Shown here one piece after another: positions 1 through 7,039 of a stretch of 64,000 nucleotides of DNA. The notes beneath the pieces are model-generated. The model did no database searches. It had not been told where the DNA came from and saw nothing but the letters and a program-made list of their open reading frames with translations. A program made the translations under genes and the position numbers. Origin of the DNA: Microbacteriaceae bacterium (GTDB lineage Bacteria > Actinomycetota > Actinomycetes > Actinomycetales > Microbacteriaceae); NCBI GenBank assembly GCA_027487865.1, contig JAIYCT010000003.1, positions 124,001 to 188,000 of the forward strand. Direction: 5' to 3'. The first letter of the stretch is position 1. The number at the start of each line of letters is the position of its first letter.

Positions 1-2
1 CT

Positions 3-1010
3 TCACCAACAACTTTCAGAACCACCTACGCGGAGATCGCGGCAAAGGCTGGAGTCAGCCGCGCCACGGTATCCAGGGTTCTAAATGGTGATGACCGCGT
101 CCACTCCGATCGAGCTCAGGCTGTAATCGAAGCCGCTAACAAACTTGGCTACCGCACCAATCGTGCTGCCAGGGCACTATCCACCGGTCGCACCGGGCAG
201 ATTGCAGTGGTAATTGATGATTCCCCAGCTGTTCTCACCGACCCATTCTGGGGAGTGGTTCTTGCCGGTATCTCCAGGGTTTTGATCGTCCATGACATCC
301 ACTCGGTGTTGATGATTTCCCCGCTGGAGTCGGAAGACAGCCCTATCGCCCACTACCTAGAGGGGGGCGATGTCGATGGCGCAATTTTCCTAACCGTCCA
401 CCAGGAGCACGTGGTTCAAAGCCTCGTGAAAAAAGGCCTACCGGTGGTCGTTATAGGAACTCCAATAGATCTCAAGTCGGAGATTGTTTATGTCGATACC
501 GATAACCGCCTGGGTGCAGAACTTGCGACCAAGCACCTGCTCTCAAGCGGTTGCAAGAAGGTCGCAACCATCACCGGTGACATTTCAGCAGTCGCAGGAA
601 TTGACCGCCTAGAGGGTTACCACGCAGCACACCTCAGCCTAGGCATCGAGGTGAACGAGGATTTGATTGCTCACGGCGACTGGTCCTTCGAAAACGCCAA
701 GACGCTAACCTTGCGCCTACTTGCCAGAAACCCAGATATCGATGGCATCTTTGCCGCGAATGACACCATGGCTCTTGGAGTTATGGCGGCAATTCACGAG
801 CGAGGCCGAATGGTTCCCGATCACGTTGCAGTTGTTGGTTTTGACGACAACCTGATGGCTCAAACCCATCGCCCAGGACTCACCACAATCCGTCAGGACA
901 TCGTGGGCCTAGGGGCCGCAGCTGCGGAATCTATGTTGTCGATACTGCAGGGTGAAACCCCGGCTCCAAAGATTTTGCCGACCGAACTTATTTTGCGAGA
1001 ATCTGCTTAG
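3..1010 (+). CDS. LacI-family transcriptional regulator (5' end cut by window)
   Basis: The reading frame is open from base 3, so the track start at GTG 207 is internal and the gene begins left of the window. The first codons encode a LacI helix-turn-helix (YAEIAAKAGVSRATVSRVLN) and hinge (NRAARALSTGRTG). The rest is a periplasmic-binding-protein-like effector domain with typical segments (DGIFAANDTMALGVM, VAVVGFDD, LTTIRQD). LacI-family proteins are usually sugar-responsive repressors; the ligand cannot be read here. A LacI-type operator lies at 2574-2587, in front of the second downstream secreted-protein gene, so that gene is a plausible target. It could equally serve an upstream sugar operon outside the window. 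Confidence 0.93.
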   Translation, partial: SPTTFRTTYAEIAAKAGVSRATVSRVLNGDDRVHSDRAQAVIEAANKLGYRTNRAARALSTGRTGQIAVVIDDSPAVLTDPFWGVVLAGISRVLIVHDIHSVLMISPLESEDSPIAHYLEGGDVDGAIFLTVHQEHVVQSLVKKGLPVVVIGTPIDLKSEIVYVDTDNRLGAELATKHLLSSGCKKVATITGDISAVAGIDRLEGYHAAHLSLGIEVNEDLIAHGDWSFENAKTLTLRLLARNPDIDGIFAANDTMALGVMAAIHERGRMVPDHVAVVGFDDNLMAQTHRPGLTTIRQDIVGLGAAAAESMLSILQGETPAPKILPTELILRESA

Positions 1011-1071
1011 TCAAAAAGAATAAAAAGAGTGTGTGCGCACTCGCCAATATGGACAGCGTCGAAAGGTAATT

Positions 1072-2502
1072 ATGCGCACTCAGAATCGTCTCATCGCAGC
1101 TGCCGCCGCGATGGCCATGCTTGTAACTCTGCTTGGACCTGCCGGTCCATCCACTGCAGTCAACTGGGTGACCTCGCTTGCCTGGGGCAACCTTCACGTG
1201 AAGAAGCAGCCCGGGGTCTTTGAACGTTTTACTCGTGAGTTCAACGAAAAGGAGCAGCTACTTGCAGACTCCGAGACCCAGCACAACCAAGCCTGGATTC
1301 GTACCGACCAGACCAGCGTCACTGTGCAGTACGTTGGCACACCAGCTAACGCTGGCCAGCAGGTTAAGTTTGTGGTCGACAGCGACATCGCTTACACAGA
1401 CAACATCCCGGGCGATGAGAATATCGGCACCGTTGATGCAACCGGTATCGCAGAGCTTGTAATCACTCCAACCAAAGCGGCTGTCGAAGATGACTCGATT
1501 CGAGTAGATCTAACCAACGGCACCACAACCGTTGGAACCATGCTTTTGCTTTTCAAGAACCCAGGCTTCTACCCGGTGGTCAAGCTGCTTGGCACCTCAA
1601 CCGGTCCGGAAGCGGCCTGTGACTATAAGTACGACTGTCAGGGATCGGATCTTTGGGAGGCAACCTACGAGTGGAGCGTATTCAAGCGCGGCTGGTTGCC
1701 CGAGTATGCCCAGGTTTACGCAAAGTCTTACCTCTACGGTTCAACCATTGCGCTGAAGTATCGCGTCTTTGATATCTGGGGCACCCCGCAGGCAAAGCGC
1801 GACGTGAACCTGCTGGTCGACACCGCCTGCAGCGTCTGCAAGTGGGCCAAGTTCACCGACAAGAAGGTCACCGACTCCAGGGGTTACGTTTCGTTCTCAA
1901 TCAAGAACCTCAACACCAAGGCTCAGGTTTTGGGCTACAAGTCGGTCAACCCAGACACCAAAGAACCAGGTGCTGGCTTCTTGCCATTCAGCATGCACAC
2001 CACAACCAATGAGCTAGAAGAGTCGGTTGACTACTACTGGCCACAAATTGTGCCGGATCTTTCAATTCGCCCAACTGCAGTTTCGATGCTGGTTCGAACC
2101 AGAGGTAACCAACCTGCTGACACCGACGGTAACGTCGTCGTCGGCACCGAGGAGAACCCTGCTCTAAAGCTTGACCCAGCAAACCTCTCAACCGACGACA
2201 ACGTTGTGGTGAAGCTTGCAATCAGCTACCTAAGGAACGCGCAGGCAAACGCCATGTATTCGCCAGATATCAAGGTGACTGCAACCAACGGTGGAGTAGC
2301 AGTTTTGGTTACCCCATCCAACAAGTTGGAGACTATTGCTTCGACCAAGGTGGGCAAGAATGCGCTGACCTTTGGCTACAACAGCTCGAATAAGCGCCGC
2401 GACGCCGAGATTGTTTTGATCGGAACCAAGGTGGGAAAGACCACCTGGACCTTCACCATCGGTGGCGTAAAGCGAACTGTCACACAGACCTACAAGAAGT
2501 AG
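1072..2502 (+). CDS. secreted protein with Ig-like/Cys-pair domain, function unknown
   Basis: This 476-aa protein has a clear signal peptide (short basic N-terminus, then an Ala/Leu-rich core ending near GPSTAVNW). I chose ATG 1072 over GTG 1033 because GAAAGG sits just upstream and the signal peptide then starts at the N-terminus. The mature part looks all-beta. It has an early Ig-like stretch (TSVTVQYVGTPANAGQQV), then two cysteine pairs (ACDYKYDC, ACSVC) around a segment TIALKYRVFDIWGTPQAKRDVNLLVD. That segment resembles STFKLSYTVTDADDKPMANALVTLIVN in the next gene, so the two probably share a homologous domain. I see no LPXTG or membrane anchor. It is probably released or loosely bound to the surface. 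I do not recognise a named family. Confidence 0.8.
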   Translation: MRTQNRLIAAAAAMAMLVTLLGPAGPSTAVNWVTSLAWGNLHVKKQPGVFERFTREFNEKEQLLADSETQHNQAWIRTDQTSVTVQYVGTPANAGQQVKFVVDSDIAYTDNIPGDENIGTVDATGIAELVITPTKAAVEDDSIRVDLTNGTTTVGTMLLLFKNPGFYPVVKLLGTSTGPEAACDYKYDCQGSDLWEATYEWSVFKRGWLPEYAQVYAKSYLYGSTIALKYRVFDIWGTPQAKRDVNLLVDTACSVCKWAKFTDKKVTDSRGYVSFSIKNLNTKAQVLGYKSVNPDTKEPGAGFLPFSMHTTTNELEESVDYYWPQIVPDLSIRPTAVSMLVRTRGNQPADTDGNVVVGTEENPALKLDPANLSTDDNVVVKLAISYLRNAQANAMYSPDIKVTATNGGVAVLVTPSNKLETIASTKVGKNALTFGYNSSNKRRDAEIVLIGTKVGKTTWTFTIGGVKRTVTQTYKK

Positions 2503-2518
2503 AACCTGCAATCGGTTT

Positions 2519-2550
2519 CTAAGGCCAGATACTGCGGTATTTGGCCTTAG
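2519..2550 (+). terminator. stem-loop after the first secreted-protein gene
   Basis: Arms CTAAGGCCA (2519-2527) and TGGCCTTAG (2542-2550) are perfectly complementary. The stem extends inward through a G-T pair and ATAC/GTAT to a TGCG loop, giving about 14 pairs. It begins 16 nt after the stop codon. No T-run follows, so it is either a weak intrinsic terminator or an RNA-stabilising end. Confidence 0.6.
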
Positions 2551-2560
2551 ATAACGGTTG

Positions 2561-2566
2561 TATAAA
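2561..2566 (+). promoter_or_regulatory. candidate -10 box (TATAAA) of the repeat surface-protein gene
   Basis: TATAAA matches five of six -10 positions and stands 8 nt before the LacI-type operator, so transcription would start close to the operator's left edge. I do not see a convincing -35 box at 16-18 nt upstream, where the terminator stem lies. The arrangement fits a promoter blocked by a LacI-family repressor, but the call is tentative. Confidence 0.35.
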
Positions 2567-2606
2567 TTCGGTGTGAAATCGGTTTCATAATCTCAAACAC
2601 CGAATT
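2565..2606. repeat. 10-bp inverted repeat enclosing the operator
   Basis: AATTCGGTGT (2565-2574) and ACACCGAATT (2597-2606) are perfect inverted copies separated by 22 nt. The enclosed stretch contains the LacI-type operator, whose first base is shared with the left arm. It may be a second, wider protein-binding site or a cruciform/hairpin in the leader RNA. Confidence 0.6.
2574..2587. promoter_or_regulatory. LacI-family operator
   Basis: TGAAATCGGTTTCA is a near-perfect palindrome with a central CG, matching the well-known LacI/PurR-type operator pattern TGAAANCGNTTTCA. It sits directly after a candidate -10 and 158 nt before the ATG of the three-repeat surface protein. A weaker copy, TGCAATCGGTTTCT, lies at 2507-2520. 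The regulator at 3-1010 is the obvious candidate ligand, though other LacI proteins of the cell could bind. Confidence 0.65.
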
Positions 2607-2711
2607 AGTCTTTGCTCACAAATAAATACATCCATCATCTCGACGAGTGTGCGACCGCGAGACCCGGTGAATCGACGTGAGAACTGTGTGCGCAACTTCT
2701 TCTCTCGGTCA

Positions 2712-2734
2712 CCTTTCAGCCCCTGCTTGAAAGG
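2712..2734 (+). promoter_or_regulatory. hairpin covering the ribosome-binding site
   Basis: CCTTTCA (2712-2718) can pair with TGAAAGG (2728-2734) across a 9-nt loop. The right arm contains the AAGG core of the ribosome-binding site for the ATG at 2745. Pairing would hide the site, so translation may be tuned by this hairpin. The stem has only 7 pairs, so this is a possibility, not a demonstrated switch. Confidence 0.4.
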
Positions 2735-2744
2735 AACTATCTTC

Positions 2745-5501
2745 ATGAAGCTTAAAAATTCGAAGTTAGCATCGATGCTAACTTCCGCAGTGCTTCTAGC
2801 TACATCTCTAGTGACATTCGCTGCGGCTCCTGCCAGTGCAGACGCCCCTGCTCCAGCAATTTTGTTCGACTACGAGTCAAACGAGATAGGCATGAACGGC
2901 TGGAGCAACGTGCTCGGCTACACCTCTGCCAACGACAACTCCGCCTGGGGTAACTACGTCTCTGCTGCCGATCAGGCTGGTGGGTCGTCCTATGGAACCA
3001 AGATGGTCAAGGGCCAAAAGGGTAACGCCGTCTCCAACACTGCGATTGGAAGTATTGCCAACGGCTCGAGCTTGATTTCCTCCACCACTCGTATAGTCAC
3101 GATGAGGCTCTATGCCCCAGAGGCTGGTAAAACCGTTCAACTGCAGCTAACCAAGAACGACTACTCAGCTGCTCAGAACGCAACTGCATCGCAAGTGACC
3201 TCTGTCGGATGGCAGACTCTAAGCTTTGAGTTCTCAGCAGGGATTGACTTCACCCAGTCTTTCAATAGGGCGAATGTCTCCTACGACATCGCCTCAAATG
3301 TTGGTGGCAGCACCAGCGCAAACTACATGTATTTCTACGATGACGTTTCCTTTAACGGAGCACCTCTTGCTCCACCAACCTTGTTTAACTATGAGTCAAA
3401 CGAGGTAGGCATGAACGGTTGGGGCAACGTGCTCGGCTACACCTCCGCTGGTGATAACACTGCCTGGGGTAACTACGTAAACGCTGCTGACCAGGCAGGT
3501 GGTTCAGCAACTGGAACCAAGATGGTAAAGGGACAAAAGGGAAACGCATCCTCTAACACCGCCATTGGCGCAGATGCAATCTCTGCTAGCTCTAGCTTGA
3601 TCTCCTACCAGAACCGCTCAGTCACAATGAACTTCTACGCACCAGCAGCCGGCAAGACTGTTGTGCTCGGTGTTCAGACTGTTGACTACTCAGCTACCCT
3701 GACCACCTCCGCCACCGCAACTACAACTGCTGGTTGGCAGACCCTAACCTTCACCTTCCCAACCAGTGCAAACTACGCGGTGGAGTGGAGAAGGGCTTGG
3801 GTCGCCTATGAGCCAGAGCGAACCACTGGTGGCGGAAACGCAACAGAGAACGTTTACTTCTACGACGATGTAGCGTTCAACGGCGCAACCCCTGCTGGAC
3901 TAACAGTTCAGAACTCGGGCGTCACTTTGGTCACCACCTTGTCCCAGGCTGTCCAGTACACCTTCGAGACGAAGTCTTCAGTCTGGGAGACATTCGGAGG
4001 TGCAACTGGTGACTTGGTAGCTACTCCAGCGGGTGCTAACGCACCTTCGGGAACCAACAGCGGATACGTCACCGAGTCCCCAAGCGTAGAGACTTGGACT
4101 GGCTTGACTGTCGATGTGCGGAGCGCCACAGAGGTTATCTCTGCAACTAGCAAGATCGTCCAGCTCAGGGTTAAGGCTCCTACTGCCACGACAAGTGTCC
4201 TCCTGAAATTAGAGGCACCGGGCAATGCATCAAATGGCAGCACTCCAAATCTGTACGTCGAAAAGAGCGCTACCGCTGGAACCACCAGCTGGCAGGTTCT
4301 AACCTTCGACTTCACCTCGCCTTCGGCAGGTACCTACACCGAAGGTTCTAACTACACCAAGATTGTGCTGTTCTTCAACTTGGGAACCGCTGATCCAAGC
4401 GCACAAACGTTCTACTTCGATGACCTAGCGTTTACCCCTAGTGCGGTAACGGCAGCTGCTGCTGCGCCTAGAACTGGTGAGAACAAGAACAACTACCCAC
4501 ACATTCGTTTGGACAAGTCGTTCTTGGACACCAACCTGGATGCAACCTGGTGGGATGGCGTTTGGCAGTACCGCGACGAGGACACCAGAGCGTACCTAAA
4601 GTACATTCCAGTTCGAAGCACCTTCAAGCTCTCCTACACCGTCACCGACGCAGATGACAAGCCAATGGCTAACGCCCTGGTAACTCTGATCGTGAATGCG
4701 AACTACTCATGTGCGAAGACCTTCTTCATGTATGAGAACTCGCTTATCGGTCCAGACGACTGTGCCGGCAACGGTGAAACCCAGTTGCCTGCAAAGCGCA
4801 CCGACGCCGACGGTAAGGTCACCTTCGTGTTGACCAACACCAACGCCGAGGGTGAGAAGATGCCTACCAACCTAAATGGTGCACCAAACGGTAAGGAGCT
4901 CGGAACCAACATCAAGCCTCACCTAGTTGGAGCAACCAAGGAAGGTATCGACATGCTGTTCGCTCACTTCGTTGAGCAGTCAGATGCCGCAAAGGTACTC
5001 ACTACTGCCACCCAGACTGTCAAGACTGGCGTGCCTCACCTTGCTAACTTCCAGTTCCTTGATGAAGCCGGTAAGCCAATGGCAAACCAGTTGGCTGAGT
5101 ACTACATCAACGGACCGGATTCCAAGCAGGACTGGGTGCTAACCGATGCTCAGGGCCGTGTGCAGATCCCAGTTCCAAACTCGACTAACGCAGAGGGAAC
5201 CTCAGCGGTAGGCGTGTCTGTGAAGCGAACTGGACGTCTGCCACTAACTGCCACCTCTATGGTCAACTGGGTACCGGGTGCCATGAAGGTGACTATGGCT
5301 CCAAGCAGCAATTCCGTTGAGGTGAAGATCGCAAACGCTACCAACCAGAGCGTCAAGATCGTCGTCAACGGTAAGTCCTACGAAAGGACCCCAACTGCGG
5401 GTCTAGTGACCTACAAGTTCCCAGCAACAGTGGGCAAGGCGGTCATTCGAGTCACCATTGGCAAGAAGCTCCACGTCAAGGGTGTGATTGTAAGAAAGTA
5501 G
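2745..5501 (+). CDS. secreted three-repeat jelly-roll-like surface protein
   Basis: This 918-aa protein starts at ATG 2745, preceded by GAAAGGA; the track's GTG 2649 would put 32 extra residues before an obvious signal peptide (MKLKNSK... ending ASADAP). Residues about 40-210 and 212-383 are close repeats (shared YESNE-GMNGW, AWGNYV, GTKMVKGQKGN, FYDDV-FNGA). A third, diverged copy spans about 403-565 (FETKSSVWETFGG ... FYFDDLAF). The pattern of beta-strands with a final FYDD motif resembles carbohydrate-binding jelly-roll modules; that is inference. Residues about 590-780 hold an Ig-like domain with a cysteine pair, shared with the preceding gene. A further Ig-like stretch and a basic tail (GKKLHVKGVIVRK) follow. 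There is no catalytic signature and no sortase signal. Likely role: glycan binding or surface layer. Confidence 0.82.
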   Translation: MKLKNSKLASMLTSAVLLATSLVTFAAAPASADAPAPAILFDYESNEIGMNGWSNVLGYTSANDNSAWGNYVSAADQAGGSSYGTKMVKGQKGNAVSNTAIGSIANGSSLISSTTRIVTMRLYAPEAGKTVQLQLTKNDYSAAQNATASQVTSVGWQTLSFEFSAGIDFTQSFNRANVSYDIASNVGGSTSANYMYFYDDVSFNGAPLAPPTLFNYESNEVGMNGWGNVLGYTSAGDNTAWGNYVNAADQAGGSATGTKMVKGQKGNASSNTAIGADAISASSSLISYQNRSVTMNFYAPAAGKTVVLGVQTVDYSATLTTSATATTTAGWQTLTFTFPTSANYAVEWRRAWVAYEPERTTGGGNATENVYFYDDVAFNGATPAGLTVQNSGVTLVTTLSQAVQYTFETKSSVWETFGGATGDLVATPAGANAPSGTNSGYVTESPSVETWTGLTVDVRSATEVISATSKIVQLRVKAPTATTSVLLKLEAPGNASNGSTPNLYVEKSATAGTTSWQVLTFDFTSPSAGTYTEGSNYTKIVLFFNLGTADPSAQTFYFDDLAFTPSAVTAAAAAPRTGENKNNYPHIRLDKSFLDTNLDATWWDGVWQYRDEDTRAYLKYIPVRSTFKLSYTVTDADDKPMANALVTLIVNANYSCAKTFFMYENSLIGPDDCAGNGETQLPAKRTDADGKVTFVLTNTNAEGEKMPTNLNGAPNGKELGTNIKPHLVGATKEGIDMLFAHFVEQSDAAKVLTTATQTVKTGVPHLANFQFLDEAGKPMANQLAEYYINGPDSKQDWVLTDAQGRVQIPVPNSTNAEGTSAVGVSVKRTGRLPLTATSMVNWVPGAMKVTMAPSSNSVEVKIANATNQSVKIVVNGKSYERTPTAGLVTYKFPATVGKAVIRVTIGKKLHVKGVIVRK
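2862..3380 (+). repeat. intragenic tandem repeat, copy 1
   Basis: First copy of a repeat of about 519 nt inside the surface-protein gene. It begins TTGTTCGACTACGAGTC and stays similar at DNA level for the first 180 nt. The high DNA identity at the start suggests a fairly recent duplication or gene conversion. Confidence 0.75.
3381..3892 (+). repeat. intragenic tandem repeat, copy 2
   Basis: Second copy, starting TTGTTTAACTATGAGTC, offset 519 nt from copy 1 at its start and 525 nt near its end, so small codon indels have occurred. The third protein repeat (about 3950-4440) is too diverged to see at DNA level. Confidence 0.75.
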
Positions 5502-5516
5502 CCCTAGGGCAAAAGC

Positions 5517-5551
5517 AAAGAGCGGGTGGTCATAACGACCACCCGCTCTTT
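5517..5551 (+). terminator. strong intrinsic terminator
   Basis: A perfect 15-bp stem: AAAGAGCGGGTGGTC (5517-5531), loop ATAAC, GACCACCCGCTCTTT (5537-5551). The T-rich end of the right arm serves as the U-tract. It begins 16 nt after the surface-protein stop. The flanking A-run and T-run would let it work in both directions, and the next gene converges from the right. Confidence 0.92.
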
Positions 5552-5614
5552 TGCATTTAAGGTGAGCAGGGAGTCAGGTGGAACCTCCCCAAAAACCCAA
5601 GACGTCCGACACTT

Positions 5615-6352
5615 CTATCTTTTCTTGGAAAGCTGAGCCGCCTGGTTCCGGATGCCATCAATTACATCCTGAGCGTGGGTTCTTGCTGCTTCTGGCCCTT
5701 CTTTGAAAAGCTCAATACAAACAGACGCCATGATTCCAGGTGTGATGCCGTTTTGGCTATCGCCTGCGATGGCAGAAACTCTTGGGCGGTTGCTGACTGC
5801 AATGTCCGCGACAAATCCGTTGTCGCCGGTTGAGAAGTTGATCAGTTTGTCAAACTCCCATTCACGGGCATGGTTAGGACCTGCGAACAAGATTCTCTGG
5901 TTGGTGAAGATCACAGTACCCACGTCAAGCACGGTCTGTTCCTCTGGGTTAGGAGTAAGCGAACCTCGACTGCCGCCCAGCGTCACGCCGATGTTGTTGG
6001 TGGCACGAAGAATGACACCGGCATTGCCACTTTGGAAGCTAGAACCGGTGCCCTTGTATTCGCGAAGCTGAACCTCGCCACGTTCGTAGATTGCCTTTTC
6101 GCCCTTTTGCAATGCTAGGTAGGTATCAATACCCTCAAACTTGCTACTTATCGCCTCTAGCTCATCTGCGACCCTAACCATGTAGCCGATGTTTTTCTCT
6201 CGCTTGTATTGTCGAATTAGGTACCAGGCAATTGCGATTGCGCCAATGACTATAAAGACAACCCACCAGGCCTCAGGGTTTTGCTGAAGGTAATTGCCAG
6301 ACGATACGAAAACGAAAATCAGAACAAGAGCTCCAGCGATAAAACCGCACAT
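5615..6352 (-). CDS. two-TM protein with a PH-like cytoplasmic domain, unknown function
   Basis: This is a 245-aa protein. Two hydrophobic segments lie near the N-terminus (about 4-18, and 28-46 WWVVFIVIGAIAIAWYLI). A soluble region follows, with the pattern GTVIFTNQRILFAG ... WEFDKLINF. That pattern is typical of bacterial PH-like/SHOCT-associated domains, where a strand-turn-strand precedes a membrane-proximal role. No catalytic motif is visible. It starts 2 nt after the stop of the upstream gene, so the two form an operon reading away from the methylase-helicase pair. It may be a membrane sensor or scaffold. The family is not recognised with certainty. Confidence 0.65.
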   Translation of the reverse strand: MCGFIAGALVLIFVFVSSGNYLQQNPEAWWVVFIVIGAIAIAWYLIRQYKREKNIGYMVRVADELEAISSKFEGIDTYLALQKGEKAIYERGEVQLREYKGTGSSFQSGNAGVILRATNNIGVTLGGSRGSLTPNPEEQTVLDVGTVIFTNQRILFAGPNHAREWEFDKLINFSTGDNGFVADIAVSNRPRVSAIAGDSQNGITPGIMASVCIELFKEGPEAARTHAQDVIDGIRNQAAQLSKKR

Positions 6353-6354
6353 GG

Positions 6355-6888
6355 CTAGTTCTCCTCAATCTCAATCGGCAGCTTCACATCAAGCAGCAGC
6401 TGATAGGTATCACCGTACTTCAGTCGCGTAAGCCTCGCATCACAGGTGACTGCGCCGCCTGCGAGCCTGATGGCTTCGGCCAGGTCCTGTTGATCAGCAA
6501 CCGACAAGATTCCCACGTGAGCGCCACTTAGCTCAACCTCAACGGCGTCGGGGTTTTCAAAGACATCAATCTTTAGAAGTGCTGCAACGCCAGGCTCACC
6601 CTTTTGCATGATGTCTAGGTACTGAGTGAATGACTCAAGTGCAAAGCGGTCACCGGTAGAGGTGTCTGCCACAAGGGTGTAACTGCCATCACCCACTAGG
6701 TTCGGCAGGCTTCGCATGTATTTCTCGTAATCTGCCTGCTCACCAGCATGTTGCTGCTGAGAGTCGCGAAGGGCAGTGCGGTAATCGCCCTCTAGTTCAG
6801 TTCTCTTGTCTTTGTAGTTGCGGTAAGCAGCAAAAGCCAACTGCCCCAGCATCAAACTAACAAATGCACCAACTGATCTCTTTGCCAT
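6355..6888 (-). CDS. hypothetical protein with N-terminal hydrophobic segment
   Basis: This 177-aa protein starts at ATG 6888, where GAGGGGGAG stands directly upstream; the track start at 6918 adds ten residues and lacks such a site. The N-terminus (MAKRSVGAFVSLMLGQLAFAAYRNYKDKR) is a probable membrane segment or uncleaved signal. It is followed by a charged, probably helical stretch (ELEGDYRTALRDSQQQHAGEQADYEKYM) and a mixed domain (GDGSYTLVADTSTGDRFALESF). It is first in a two-gene unit with the PH-like membrane protein (2-nt gap) and divergent from the adenine methylase. No family recognised. Confidence 0.65.
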   Translation of the reverse strand: MAKRSVGAFVSLMLGQLAFAAYRNYKDKRTELEGDYRTALRDSQQQHAGEQADYEKYMRSLPNLVGDGSYTLVADTSTGDRFALESFTQYLDIMQKGEPGVAALLKIDVFENPDAVEVELSGAHVGILSVADQQDLAEAIRLAGGAVTCDARLTRLKYGDTYQLLLDVKLPIEIEEN

Positions 6889-7039
6889 GGCTCCCCCTCT
6901 GAAAAGACTATTCAACATTGCTGGCTTTCAGCTTCCCGTAGGCATCCGACAATAAAGATGTCAGAGGCACTCTTTAGTTTCTATTCGGGACGAGCGGGAA
7001 CCTTCGCCGTGGGTTGAAATCGCCTTCTCTTCTCAAAAA

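Noticed and set aside
1033-1040. GTGCGCAC palindrome upstream of the first secreted protein as operator
   Set aside because: Eight bases only, not of LacI type, and easily expected by chance.
1033-1071. GTG 1033 as start of the first secreted protein
   Set aside because: It puts 13 charged residues before a clear signal peptide; ATG 1072 has a GAAAGG site.
2649-2744. GTG 2649 as start of the repeat surface protein
   Set aside because: The extra 32 residues precede an intact signal peptide; ATG 2745 has GAAAGGA upstream.
3908-4315. 135-aa minus-strand ORF inside the surface-protein gene
   Set aside because: Antisense shadow; the plus strand has coherent protein repeats through the same region.
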